This document shows, one piece after another, positions 43,032 to 56,076 of a stretch of 64,000 bases of DNA (its first letter is position 1; every line of letters starts with the position of its first letter). Source of the DNA: Petrosia ficiformis (Eukaryota > Porifera > Demospongiae > Haplosclerida > Petrosiidae); assembly GCA_947044365.1 (NCBI GenBank), contig OX345645.1, forward strand, positions 5,771,741 through 5,835,740, read 5' to 3'. The notes under the pieces are model-generated. The model was given only the letters and a program-made list of their open reading frames with translations, was not told the DNA's origin and searched no databases. The position numbers and the translations under genes are program-made.

Positions 43032-43130
43032 GTACATACATTTACATGCATACATGTACATGCATACATACATGCATACATACATATGTACTTGACATAT
43101 ATACATACATTCAAACATGCACACACAGGC
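42080..43130. repeat. TACA satellite, second block
   Basis: TACA units with ATAATCGCATACAT insertions. 42780-43090 matches 7420-7730 in order (ACACACTTAAATACATAC, ATATAATCGCATACATGC, ACCCGCATACATAGATACAC). It lies in the same place relative to the terminal exon candidate as the first block, so the satellite belongs to the duplicated unit. Its ORFs are not genes. Confidence 0.85.
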
Positions 43131-43290
43131 ATATATGCACACACACACACTCTCTTTTCTTATTCCACTCATACAAGTACATGTATACACACGCACCTTT
43201 CGCACTTGTACATGTGTTCAGGTGATATCCTTTGTGTATCTATATACAGCTAATTACCATTCACAAAACATCATTTTCTTCCTCTTATAG

Positions 43291-43343
43291 TTGATGTAGA
43301 GATTCATGATGTAACAGTAGAGTTGAGATCTCAGTTTAGATAA
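43291..43343 (+). CDS. possible terminal exon, duplicate of 7886-7938
   Basis: Acceptor TCTTCCTCTTATAG and 53 nt identical in translation (DVEIHDVTVELRSQFR, stop 43341-43343) to the first copy. It may be the last exon of the myotubularin-like copy 1, convergent with NLR B. The link is positional only. Confidence 0.35.
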
Positions 43344-43456
43344 ACACTAACAACATAATTACAATCATAAAATATCTTTTACACTTATAATAATTATATG
43401 TAAACAGAAAAAATATTATTATATTGTTTAGTACTGTGTATTATTATTTATGGAAA

Positions 43457-46400
43457 TTAGTTCCATTCTTCTTCATAACCCATTCCATCTCTCAGTTGTA
43501 CTAATGGATTTGGACCAAGTTTCTTTTCTTTACATTGAGTAATCAGTGTTTTCTTCATATCATTTAGTATGTCTATCATAATAGATGATTTTGGAATCCT
43601 AACATAACATAATGATGGATGTAGTAACACAGTTTCAAAGAATGTTTTTATCGTTGGTATCCAGTCTTCTTTATATGTAACTTCAGATAGTATATGTAGC
43701 CAGTATATAACTTTCACGAACTTCAAGCCATCATTTCTCTTCAACATATTTGTAACATGAGAAACTATCTCGTCGTGATAAAATGATGTCCATTCCTGAT
43801 CTCAAATCTCCACGGAGTAAAATGTTACTGCCAGTGATTTTAGATTATCAGTAGCTTCAAAGAATTCCTTCAAATTAATATTTCCTGATGGTTTAATGTT
43901 TACATTCAGTTCTTGTAGTGTGTTGTTTCTTCTCAGACCAATAGTCAGGTATTTGATTAGTAATGTACAATTGGATGCTAGGTCCAGACATTGTAGTGAT
44001 TTGTTTGATGACAACATCAATTGAAGAGATTTTCCTACTTCATCATGAAACAAACTAATGCTTTTAAATTTTATTCTAAGAATTATGATAGTTGTGTTAC
44101 TGGAGAGAATGTTAAATAGTTCATCAAGACTTTCTTCTCTCTCTAGTACTATATTCAGATGTTGTAGAAAAGGGTTAGAATCTAAATAGATAATGAATGG
44201 CATCAATGGTTTATATAGGGATAGACTTTTGAAGTTAGTAATATTTCTTCCAACATTTTCTAATCCAGGTGACAAAGTTTCTGTTTTCTTTACAGGATAT
44301 GTTATGATATTATGTACTGTATTAGGTGTTTCTAGGTATAGAATATGATCATTTCTGATATTTAGTGCTGTAAGAGATTCATTAGCTGGTATGATACATA
44401 TAGATGGGAGCAATCCTTTAATAGGTATATTCAGTTTAACAGCTTGTAAGGTTTGCTTGTTTTTCAATAGCTCTTCAATTCGTAATGACTTAATATGAGT
44501 ACGCTTTGATGATAGTGAAAAGAACTGGATTCTATTATTTCTCTCTACTCCAGTAAGCAAACTATTTATTAATGAGTTGAATGGCAAACGTGACAACACA
44601 ATCAAAAATTCTTTAATAGTATGATTTGTAGACAATACCTTCTCCATTTCCACTAATAATTCATCATCAGTATGATCTTCTATTAGAGTAGGCAATATAT
44701 CTACATGTAGGATATTCAGATGAGGCAGTTTAAACAGTTGTGTGAACATGATCACAACTGAATCATGATGTATTTTACCAGATGGGTATAATACATTAAT
44801 ATAACTTTCTTGAAGGTATTGACACAATGATGATTGGTGTATCTTGATTACTGATGTGATATCATGATATCCTGATTTCATTACAATGCAATTAGTCATG
44901 TTTGAATCTTCATTGGAAAGTTTCAGCATCTCATGATAATACTCATGATGGAGATAATTCCAAGTGATCTTTGAGTTCTTCAGGAGAAAGGACAAACACA
45001 ATAAATCAAATTGTGATGAATGCACTCTATTTACACACAGAGAGGAGTTTATAATGGATGAAACAAATATCTGACACAATATTTTGTTTTGTGACTCGTA
45101 AATAAGGTGAAGCAATTGTATAGTATCTATATCATAATAGGGTTCATGAAGAGGATAATTACTCGACACTGAATAACGAATGTCATCACAAATCAATTGT
45201 GGATTCTGATGAAACATAGAGTACTGATGTGATTCAAATCCAAACAATGGTTTCCTTATACACTGTAAGTCCACCTCTTTGCGGAAATACTCTTGATAGC
45301 TGTCACCTTTAAGTTCAGTCAGACCTGCCACAAATCTTAGTGTCATGCGAAAGTGAGTTCCATGGAAATGTTCTCTAAACAGAACTTTTTGATCATCATG
45401 GTGAGTTATCCACCATGCTGCCAGGAACTCCTGAATGGTTAGATGAAGAAACTGATGTTTAGTGGTGTCTGCTATCTTATAACAGTTCATTAATCCAAAA
45501 TGTTCGCACTTCAATGAATGTGGTAACTTTAGTATTTCATTTCTATTGAAAGTGGTATTTTGTGTCTTCAGCTTCTGATAAGCATAACAACAAAGTTCAT
45601 CAAATGCTCTCTTTTGATCTTCTTGTAGTTCTTCAAGTGATTCCACTGTGTCCAGATCGAGTTCTTGTTTTTTCATTGACCTCTTTACAGCATAAAGAAC
45701 ATATTTCTTGTAAAACTTAGTCAAAGTGTTAGGAAGAATAAAGCCACTCAGCTGATAAACTCTCACTAACATGAAACATACAAAAGGTATATAACATAAT
45801 GATAAGACATCTTCCCTAATCTCCAATTCCTTTCTTAATTGTTCAGCATTCTCTTCACTCAGCTCATTCCTAACGTATGAAAAAATCTCTTTTTCCTCAA
45901 AACCTAACACTTCAACATGACGATTAACACTCTGTAGTTGAAGAAGTTTTGTCGAAGCATATGTACGTGAAGCGACTAGTACATTAGATTTGTGTAGTTG
46001 TCTTCCTTGAATAATATCCAGTATAAATGATCTGTTTTGGTCTCTTCCCTTAAACTCATCCCATCCATCAAATATTAGTAACATATCTTTACCATTTGTC
46101 TGCTTGATTTTTTTACTCATATTATCACAAATCTCTTCATCACTATGAAATAAAGAAACAAGATCAGATATGTTTTTAGCTGATGATGCTTCCTCATCTC
46201 TGAGAGAAGTAAGAAAGACAAGATCAAAGGAACATTTCTCCAGTTCATTCTTAGCCCACATCTTATCATCATTATGTTTCAGTACATCTTGTATGTCTAT
46301 TTTCTCTGATACATTCATAATGTTATCTAATTTCTCTCGTAACATATCCCATGATCTCTTTATCCCTTCTGGTTCAGAAAGACTTCCTCCATGTCCTTTA

Positions 46401-46554
46401 ATGAGTCCTAGTTGTCCAAACTTGTCTCCACCAACACGTCTATCTAACAAGTCATTATATACTACAGGGTTTTGCAGATACTGATCACGCAATCCTTGAA
46501 CATATCTCTCAGTATCAGTGGTGACTTGAGAAGATAACTCATCTAATGACACAC
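43457..46554 (-). pseudogene. NLR B NACHT/LRR exon lacking Walker A, with 3' frame break
   Basis: Acceptor ATTTCACACAG then GVSLDELSSQ. Walker B MLLIFDGWDEF, ASRTYAS and FLHLTIQEFLAAWW are present. Around 46258-46270 the sequence runs KHNDDK|MWAKNE, where copy A has 24 more residues including GPPGVGKT. The long frame ends at 43802. The remaining ~115 residues (VTNMLKRNDG...RIPKSSIMID) lie in another frame at 43747-43457. They extend beyond copy A's end, with LVQLRDGMGYEEEWN. Confidence 0.9.
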
Positions 46555-47911
46555 CTGTGTGAAATGTATGGTACAAATTATGAGATCTCTCATTTCTAGA
46601 ATGGGGCTTCGCTCCCTTGTGATAAACATGAATTTATTGCTGTAATTTTCTATTAATGAACAATGCTCATCCATTGCTGACTGTGAAAGTAGCTGGTCAC
46701 TCTATCAGCCACTTCCATAGCAGATGAGCAATTGTTCATCCATAAAAATTGCAACAACGAATTAAATAATTAATCATAAAGGAGCAATATAATTTATACA
46801 TGTATATTATATAACTATTGTATTACTTATCAAGAGACTTATATGCATGACCAATCATGTCCCTAGAAATTAGTGAAGTCATAGTGCTTTTAAAACTGTA
46901 TACTGTATAGCGGGTAAGGTACAAAGTTATGCTAATTTTATGATGTCAATTGTTCGCAACATTTGCAAACCTCTTGAAATTTTTTCCCTAAACCATGTGT
47001 TACCAGTGGATGTGGGAGATGTCTATTTTATCAAACTTCAACAGGACAGGTGGATTACCAGACCTTAAACAATATCTATCAAATAAAGTTCCAATCAAAA
47101 TATTGTCAAGATCTTTCTTGGAATGTGTCCAACAACATCAGCATCGTCGAGCTCAGTAAGAGCTAAAAGATCACCTGAATTATGTCTTTCGCATTTACAA
47201 GGTAGTGAAGTGTTGATTTGGTTACTACATATAATCATGTTGCTAAATGTGATATCCACGAATCATAGACTCTGTTAGGAATACAGCCATAACAATTTCA
47301 CACTATCCAAAATATTGCAGTTAGATTGCAAAAATCACTGTCGCAAAAATCTGGATGTACAATTTTATTAGAATTTTCAGTACAGGCAAAGAAACTGAAC
47401 ATATAAAATTAACAAATACTTCACAGAAAACTTGTATTAGCTTCCAGTGGACTTCAATTACAATAGAGGAGTGATATTACCAGACATGAGTCATGAAACA
47501 TCTGAAGTATCATTCAGTATAAGAGGATACTGAAGTATCACATATCTATATAATCATGTGACTGTTTGAGAAAATTGATTTTTTTATTTTACCAAATGAT
47601 TAAGATCAACTGTTTATTTATCAGCAAGACACTAACAAAATTGGTATCTGGGACGTGCAACAACTTGCTTTCAAAAATTAAATGTTACATTTGTTTTCTT
47701 ATAAGATGGCTGAAATGATTAATTGCACAAACCATTATGGAAAAAAATTGAACATGCACAGGTCACTGGTCACATATAATTATGTTATATGTACGCTATA
47801 CCAGAAAGCATAGCAAAGATTCTGTTACATATCTTTTGTATGTAGATACCACTACTGAACTATTCATTACTATTAGTATCATCACGTATTCTCAAACACC
47901 ATTCCACTTAC

Positions 47912-48250
47912 CACATTCTTGTTTCAGTTGGTTTGCTAAGGCATTTTCTCCTACCATATCAAGTGTAGTGGATAATTTCAGTAGCCCTTCTTCATATGTG
48001 GAGAAACTTGTATCTTTCCTCAACCATTTATTCAACATCTCCAACACACAGCTTGACATTCTATCACGATTATTATATTCAATCTCTTCTACAACAGAAC
48101 CTAATCCTAGTAGTTGTCCAACACGTTTCCAATCCCTCAGGATAGCAATCTGGGCTACTCGTATCTGTAATTTCTCACGATCTTCATTACTTAATATTTT
48201 CTTTGCTACTGTTACAATGTCATTCTCTTCACATTCATCTATTGATATAC
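47912..48250 (-). pseudogene. NLR B second DEATH-fold exon
   Basis: 339 nt between acceptor TGTTACTTTCAG and donor GAATGTG|gtaagtg. Open and about 90% alike by eye to the copy A exon, including ILRDWKRVGQLLGLGSVVEE. Only the exon is intact; the gene is not. Confidence 0.8.
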
Positions 48251-48893
48251 CTGAAAGTAACAAGAGTGTATGGTAAGCAAACATGTACATATTTGTGTAG
48301 TTATACAAGCTTTTAAAATCTTCTTATCGAGAAGTATGAAATTTTATTGTCACATTCTAGCAGTATACCACTGAAGTCAAATATTTGACAAATCAAAATT
48401 AATTAAAGTAGTTGGGGCAGTAACACACCATATATACAAGTGTGGGGTATTATCCCCATGAAACGCTTGAATTAAGGCCCGCTGTGCTACTCTTTTAAAT
48501 GTGGCCAAATGCTTGACAAGACCAAAAATATATCCTCATTTAATTATTAATATTATTTTTGAGCTGGGAGAGTGGTATGTGAGCTGCAGAGTTTGTGGGG
48601 AAACTTCCCATACCTGATAATAAAAATCATCTTTCATTATAGTGTAATGAATACAATAATGGAGAGGTTCACCATAATGTGTAGTTACACTTCATTTTAC
48701 AGTGGATGTATGGCAATAAATTGTAATTACCTTCTTCACTCAGTTTTTTCTTCATTGAATCTGCAGTATCTTTCTCTCCACACCTGTCTACTGATGATAT
48801 TAACTCTTTCCATGATGCTTCTGATGTGTTCTTAATCCACTAATCCAATGCTATTTCTATTGCATAATCATATGTTTCATCTTCCTTTATTAT

Positions 48894-49157
48894 TGTTTGA
48901 GGCTTGTTTATGCAAGCATTGTAATACAATGTATGTGTTGAACTTTTGATCTAATTTGTGGTTTTTCACTATTGGGTCTTGTCTAGGCCTGTTTAATCCA
49001 ATTTAGTGTGCACATGTTTTCTTAGTTCAAGAACCTTCTATTGATTTTTGTATATAAGTAAGCCGTATTTGTGCTATATTTGTGAGTCATAAAAAAAATA
49101 AAATAAGTTTGAAAGTAGTTTGGTATCAAGTTGGGATTTTGAAGATTAGCTCACACA
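48894..49157 (+). repeat. BEL copy B, 5' LTR
   Basis: TG...CA, 264 bp. TATATAAG at 49051-49058 and AATAAA at 49097-49102 give a compact promoter and polyadenylation signal. Confidence 0.9.
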
Positions 49158-49163
49158 TATTAT

Positions 49164-49181
49164 TGGTCCGCCGAACCGGAT
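49164..49181 (+). other. BEL copy B primer-binding site
   Basis: TGGTCCGCCGAACCGGAT lies 6 nt after the 5' LTR, matching copy A. Confidence 0.6.
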
Positions 49182-49276
49182 AGTAAGAAGATCCAAATCA
49201 TTGTTTGGCTGATCTCAGAATAACTTTCATCTGTCATATCTACTGAACTACCTATCTATGATTTGTTGTTATTTCT

Positions 49277-52200
49277 ATGATGAGCAGAGATGCCTCTGAA
49301 ATTCGTAGGAGACGAGGTGTTGTCCGTCGCTCCATCACAAACCTCGGCAAACGCTTGACCGAGCTAGAAGAACTAACAGATAAAACAGAAGCCTATTGTC
49401 ATGCACAGCGACTCTCTACTAGACTCACTACTCTCAACTCTGAGTTCAACTCTCTTCAATATGAACTAATGGCCACAATCGACGAGAGAGAGGAAGAATC
49501 CATTGCAACAGAACAAGATGCTCTTGACAAACATGATGAAGACATTGATGTTCTCTCTATACGCATTCAACGATTATTGGCTGCTACTAACCTTACTAGT
49601 GCCAGCTCTTCAAATGAACACAAATCACTATCTCGTAATCTCACCCATTTAGAGGAAACACTCAAGACCATCGATGTTGCTTTGAATTCCCTATCACCTG
49701 AGACTGAAGACTTAGCCTTGATTCAGCAATACCAGGAGGAATTATCAGATATCAAGGGTCAGCTCGCCATGTGCCGTGACTGTTTATCTCACCTGGAGCT
49801 ACTAGAAGATGATGAATCACGTGTAAAGTACTCGCAATTGAAGACACTACACTTCAATTGTTGTCACAAGATTAAGAAAATCATCAACTATCAAGGCTCA
49901 TCATCTTCTATATTATCAACTAGTACAGATGACAAGGGCCTGAAAATCCCAAAGCTGGAAGCTCCAACATTTGACGGTGATATCCTTAATTGGACACATT
50001 TTTGGGAACAATTCACCATTTCCATCCATGAACGTTCTAATTTGTCTGACATCGAAAAGTTTGTATACCTCCAACATTCTCTCAAAGGAGGATCCGCTAG
50101 AAGCGTCATAGAAGGACTCTCAGGTACTGGCGAACACTATGCCAAGGCCATTGAATGTCTGAAGGCTCGCTTCGATCGACCACGCCTGATACACCAGAGT
50201 CATGTTAAAGTAATTCTCGAAACCCCCTCACCTAAGGACGGAAGTGGAAAGGAGCTGCGACGTCTCCATGATACTCTCCAGCAGCATCTGCGTGCTCTGG
50301 ATGCTGCTGAATGTGAACCTCTCAGTCGTTTCATCACTTCTGTTATTCAACTCAAACTGGATCCTGGTACCCTTTTCGAATGGCAGAAACATACTCAAAC
50401 TGTCACTGATGTACCTCACTTCCGAGATCTATTGGAATTTATTGACCTACGTGCCAGAGCCTCAGAATCTACTATCAGCAGCACTAGACGAACTCCAAGA
50501 ATGGAGAATCACTCGAGGAAGACAGTCACTACATTCGTTGCCAATTCAGAGTCCTCTGTTTCCCATTGTGTCGTCTGCAAGTATGAGAAACACCCGTTGT
50601 ACTATTGTCCTAAGTTCAAAGGTATGTCACATGAATGTAAACTTTCTGTTGTAAAGGGTAATAGTCTGTGCATGAATTGTTTGAAATCTGGGCACTTTTT
50701 GAAAGAGTGTAAGTCTTCTCATTACTGTAGAATCTGTCAAAAGCCTCATCACACCCTCTTACATATTGATGCCCAGGAGCCCAATCCTCCACCTGTTGTT
50801 TCCAGTAACACATCTACTGGTACAATACCAGATACATTACTGATGACCTGTCAAGTCTTTGTAAGAGCTCCCGATGGTTCTAAGGTGAAGGTGCGTGCTC
50901 TACTTGACTCTGCCTCGTCCTCATCGTTTATATCTGAACGTTTGGTTCAGAATCTCTGCATTCCTCGAACACACCACAGAATCACTATATCTGGTGTTGC
51001 AGGATTGACTAGCCCAGCACCTCTTAAATCAATTGCTACAGTTCAGGTCTCGCCCATCTACTCCTCTGCTGAAAGTCATCTCTCATTCACTGCTGTTGTA
51101 GTTCCTCGGGTCACTTGTGACCTACCACTGAATCCGGTGAGTTTCAAATCTGGTTGGACTCACCTTACTGACCTCATGTTGGCTGACCCAGACTTTGGTC
51201 GCCCCGGTCGGATCGATCTCCTACTTGGTGTTGACATCTACACTGATGCATTGCTTCACGGCCGGCGGTCTGGACCACCTGGTTCACCTGTTGCTTTCGA
51301 GACCATATTTGGTTGGGTCTTGGCTGGAAGAACAAACTCCAATTCCGCATCTCACATCGCCACTCATCATGTGTCTACCACACTCAATGACGATGATGTT
51401 CTGCGTAGATTTTGGGAGATAGAAGAGCTCCTACCAAGCGAAGAATCACTGTCCCTTGAAGAACAAAGTGTCTTAAACCACTTCAAAAAAACTCATCAAC
51501 AGACCTGTGAAGGTAGATTTGTCGTTCCTCTTCCTCGACGCTCTGATGCAAAGCCGTTGGGTGAATCACGATCTCAAGCCGTTAGAAGATTCATGGCTCT
51601 AGAGAGTTCACTAATGAAGAAGAATCAACACACACAGTTTCACTCAGTGATGAGAGAGTACTTGGATCTCGGACATGCTGAGCCAGTACCAATCAAGGAC
51701 CTTGAGAAACCTCAGAGCGAAGTGTTCTACCTTCCAATGCATGCTGTCTATAAAACCTCAAGCACAACCACCAAAGTAAGAGCTGTTTTTGATGCATCTG
51801 CTAAGTCCACTACAGGTGTCTCCCTGAACGATTGTTTGTTAGTTGGACCAACTGTTCATTCATCCCTTGTTGATGTACTTCTTAGATTTCGATTACACAG
51901 AGTTGCCATCACTACTGACATCAGCAAAATGTACAGGGCCATAGAACTCGTGGAGCCTGACCGTGACCTACACCGGTTTATTTGGAGGTCTACCCCCTCA
52001 GAGGTTGTCAAGGACTATCGGATGACCAGAGTCACCTTTGGTGTATCAGCTTCCTCGTTCATCGCTAATATGTGTGTTAAGCAAAATGCTCTCAACCTAG
52101 CCTCCGAATTCCCCCTAGCTGCTGAAGCAGTGGAAAGATCATTCTACATCGATGATGGATTGACTGGAGCTGATAACACACAGCTGGCAATCAAACTTCA

Positions 52201-54733
52201 AGGAGAGCTACAAGAGCTGTTTGCTCGTGGAGGTTTCCAGTTACATAAATGGAATTCGAATGACTCAAATGTCCTCCAGCCCATAAACCCAGATTCCCGA
52301 GACACTCAACATTCTCATCAGATATCTGATGTCAAGGAATCGACAAGGACACTCGAACTGGAGTGGAGAACTGACACCGACCAGTTCCACTTGACTATCT
52401 CTCAATCCCTCATCCAAGAGAACCTAACCAAACGGATACCTGTGTCTGACATAGCCAGGATTTTTGACGTCCTTGGATGGTTTTCCCCAGCAATCATCAA
52501 GGTGAAGATACTGCTGCAACGACTGTGGGAAGAAGGAATCAATTGGGATGACCCCGTGCCATCCAGTATAGAAGACGTTTGGCAGAAGTGGAGATCTGAG
52601 CTCCCATGTCTCTTGACTAAAGCTATCCCTCGATGTTATCACCCAGAAGGTGTACAAATCATTTCTAAAGGACTACTTGGGTTCTCAGATGCATCCGAAG
52701 ACGCCTATGCGGCTGTCGTTTATTTAAGAATGGTCGACTCTAAGGGGAGGGCTCATGTCCCTTTAGTAACATCCAAGACGAAGGTCGCTCCAATTAAACG
52801 TCTTAGTATTCCCCGTTTAGAACTCTGTGGTGCATTACTGTTGTCAAAATTACTCGACCACACCAGAAATGTTTTTGGTATGTCTGTGAATAATGTGGAT
52901 GCTTGGACTGATAGTACAGTAGTATTAAGCTGGCTTTCAGGGAACCCTCGACAGTTCAAAACGTATGTGGGTAACCGAGTTGCACAAATTGTTAACCGAA
53001 TCCCACCAGAACGATGGAAACATGTGCCTGGTACAAGTAACCCAGCCGACTGTGCCTCAAGAGGACTGTTTCCCTCCGACCTCGTTCACCATGAACTGTG
53101 GTGGAATGGTCCCACCTGGTTGACATCACCTCCCTGGGAATGGCCCAATCAATCTCCACTACCCGTTGATTGTTCTATGATATCAGATGAATTAGTCTGT
53201 CATGTTGCTGTCAAAACTTCATCCAAGTCAACTTGTGTCGTGTCACTCGATTGTTACTCATCAGTTGAACGTCTCCAACGAATCATTGCTTGGATCATTC
53301 GATTCGTTCACAATTGTCAACCTTGTAAATTCAAATGCCATTCCTTATCCTATCTAACCATCCCCGAATTGGGTTTTGCAGAGAATCACTTGTGTACAAT
53401 TGTACAATCTGATCATTTTTCAATGGAGATCAGTTATATTAAGTCTAACCAACCTTTAACAAAGGGCAACTGTCTATTACCCCTCTCTCCCATTTTAGAT
53501 TCAGATGGTTTGCTAAGAGTTGGTGGTCGACAAAGGAACTCTAAATTGTCATATTCAAGGATGCACCCTGTGATCCTTCATGCCAAACATCCCATCACCA
53601 GACTCATCATTCTCTCTGAACACAGGCGTCTCCTCCATGCAGGACCCACACTCATGATGTCATCATTTCATATCATTCGTGTTCGACCAACTGTCAGGTC
53701 GGTAACTCGTCAGTGTACAACTTGTCGTCGTTGGTCAATCAAACCCAAAACCCAGCCATTAGGACAGCTCCCCATTGAACGACTGACTCCTGGGCCAGTA
53801 TTTGACAAGACTGGATTGGACTATGCTGGACCACTACATATCAAGTATGGTCATGTTCGCAAGCCAACAGTCGTGAAAGCATATGTCTGTGTATTTGTGT
53901 CACTGACAGTAAAGGCTGTTCATTTAGAACTTGTCACTGACCTAACGTCTGAGGCCTTTCTGGCTTGTCTTCGCAGATTCATAGCTCGTAGGGGATATCC
54001 CTCTCTTCTGTGGAGTGATCATGGTTCCAACTTCATTGGAGCCAACCGTGAGATTAAGGAAGTCATTGACTTTCTGAAGGAACAAACAACACAGAAGACT
54101 ATCTCTGAGTTTTGCTCAGTCAACCACATCCAATGGAAATTCATTCCTGAGCATTCACCACACTTTGGTGGCATTTGGGAGGCCGCAGTTAAGAGTTTCA
54201 AGATTCATCTCAAACATGTCGTTGGCAATGTTAAACTTACCTATGAAGAAACAAGTACAGTCCTCACCCAGATCGAAGCTTGTTTGAACAGCCGTCCTCT
54301 TGTACCTGTTGATCCCCCTGATGATGATAGCATCGAGGTATTGACACTAGGTCATTTCCTGATTGGTCAGCCACTCATTGCATTACCCGACTCTTCATTT
54401 TCATATCGTTCAGTGTCACTCCTTCGACGCTGGCACTTGTGTCAACAATTAGTCCGCCATTTTTGGAAACGATGGTCATTGGAGTATTTATCAACCCTAT
54501 AGAAAGTGTACAAGTGGCAACATCCATCAAGAAACATGTCCATCGGTGATGTGGTACTTCTCATTGAAAATGAAGTCATACCCACCAAATGGCCACTCGC
54601 AAAAGTAATCAAAACGTACCCCGGAGAAGACGGGATTGTTCGAGTCGTGGACATTAAAACCTCGAAAGGTTCATATCGTAGACCCGTACACAAACTCGCT
54701 CTACTATTACCAATTGAAACTGAAGAACAATAA
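49277..54733 (+). pseudogene. BEL/Pao Gag-Pol polyprotein, copy B, with late nonsense codon
   Basis: Same domain order as copy A. The frame from ATG 49277 is open for 1741 codons to TAG 54500-54502, where copy A has CAG (LSTLQK). The remaining ~76 codons of the C-terminal DUF5641-like domain follow in frame to 54733. There is also a 4-codon in-frame deletion in the integrase zinc domain (near 53665: copy A SSLARRFHII, here SSFHII), and the RT box is YIDD rather than YVDD. The catalytic DDE residues remain, but loss of the C-terminus and the zinc-domain deletion probably inactivate integration. Confidence 0.9.
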
Positions 54734-54782
54734 TCTTTTGTATTGTTTATTTTGTAAGACAGTCGGTCTTAGGCCGGCGGTA

Positions 54783-55046
54783 TGTTTGAGGCTTGTTTAT
54801 GCAAGCATTGTAATACAATGTATGTGTTGAACTTTTGATCTAATTTGTGGTTTTTCACTATTGGGTCTTGTCTAGGCCTGTTTAATCCAATTTAGTGTGC
54901 ACATGTTTTCTTAGTTCAAGAACCTTCTATTGATTTTTGTATATAAGTAAGCCGTATTTGTGCTATATTTGTGAGTCATAAAAAAAATAAAATAAGTTTG
55001 AAAGTAGTTTGGTATCAAGTTGGGATTTTGAAGATTAGCTCACACA
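54783..55046 (+). repeat. BEL copy B, 3' LTR
   Basis: 264 bp, apparently identical to 48894-49157. Followed by the ATTAT duplication. Confidence 0.9.
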
Positions 55047-55290
55047 ATTATAGCTCTCATCTTTTCCTTTAGCTCTAGTGGAACATTCAAGATGCTTGAA
55101 AATCGATTCCAATTGCTCTTAAAATTAAATCCACAATCACTGAGCAGAAGTACTGCTTTACCAGGAGTAATCTCTGTTATTCAATATAGAAATAGCAAGT
55201 GATTATAGTGCATGAAACATAAATTATATTTATAGTTAGTTACAATATACATGTGTGTTTACTACTATATTAAACATAGTAATAACTAAC

Positions 55291-55576
55291 CCAAAGGTCC
55301 AGGATTTGATTCCACATCACCAGAGAGTATCAGTAATAGAAATATACACACAGTTAGTGGATATAACCACACACTAGTATGACTGAGTAATGTTCTAAGA
55401 ATATTCGTACATATTCCAAGAGTTTCATTCTCCAAGTGATAATCTTTCATCCACTGTATACCGGGATGACTTTTCCTCTTGACTGCAGACTTCATACCAC
55501 CACACCACATTCCAATACAAACTCTCCATTGTATGAGATCAATCATTATAAATATCTGTATGTAAAATATTGCCAT
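55291..55576 (-). pseudogene. NLR B exon 1 with conserved 2A motif
   Basis: ATG 55576 (MAIFYIQIF...), or 55546 if aligned with copy A's start. It carries the same hydrophobic run (SVWLYPLTVCIFLLLIL) and SGDVESNPGP, then donor TTGG|gttag. The middle of the exon has diverged (a KSHPGIQWMKD region versus copy A), while the 2A and hydrophobic residues are almost unchanged. Confidence 0.8.
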
Positions 55577-56076
55577 TATGTAAAGATCATGCTAAAGCTC
55601 AAGACATACTAATGTAATATATTATCATCTAGCTCTACTGAATATGTATGCAAAAGCTATCAAATTGAAGTACCTATATACATTGATAGTAGAAAGTGTC
55701 TTGTTTCTCAATAAATAACAACCATACCTATAATGTTATATATTATGTAATAATAAAGGGTTCAGTTAATATTACAATGTGTACCATACTGATACATGTC
55801 AAATCACTCATAAGGATGTGGCTGCATGTACAAAGTACTACAAACACATTTAATCAACACTGAAAGGGCAGTACAATTGATTTATCAATATACAACGTCA
55901 GTACAAAATGTCCTTTTTTCTTTAATCATAGGTATAATGTTATTAAACTGAGAGTAGAGGTTTGCTGTGGAGGTGTGTGGATGATTGGAATAACTGCATG
56001 TACAAAGTATCATGAACAAATTAGATAGTGTGTAGCACATACACATCATCATCATTATATTTAGTTTTAATGTGTA

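Larger units (their letters stand above)
48894..55046 (+). mobile_element. full-length BEL/Pao LTR retrotransposon, copy B
   Basis: 6153 bp with two 264-bp LTRs (48894-49157, 54783-55046) that look identical. The target duplication is ATTAT (48889-48893, 55047-55051). It is inserted within the first DEATH exon of NLR B. Near-identical to copy A, with small differences and two coding defects. Confidence 0.95.
43457..55576 (-). pseudogene. NLR-type receptor B, disrupted paralogue of NLR A
   Basis: Same exon plan as copy A: 2A exon 55576-55291, first DEATH exon 55173-55052 plus 48893-48731 (split by BEL), second DEATH exon 48250-47912, NACHT exon 46554 to about 43457. Removing the BEL and one ATTAT leaves 163+122 = 285 nt, exactly the copy A exon length. 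Lesions: the BEL; a TGG-to-TAG in the DEATH exon (plus CCA to CTA near 48840); loss of 24 codons over Walker A; and a frame break near 43800. The amino-terminal part of the NACHT exon differs from copy A (YVQGLRDQYLQNP...VGGDKFGQ), so the copies also diverged by exchange or selection. Likely non-functional as an ATPase receptor. Confidence 0.85.

Noticed and set aside
46600..46760. Imperfect inverted repeat in the NLR B intron (GAACAATGCTCATC / GATGAGCAATTGTTC)
   Set aside because: Arms are partly matched but no clear ends or target duplication could be set, so it was not annotated as an element.
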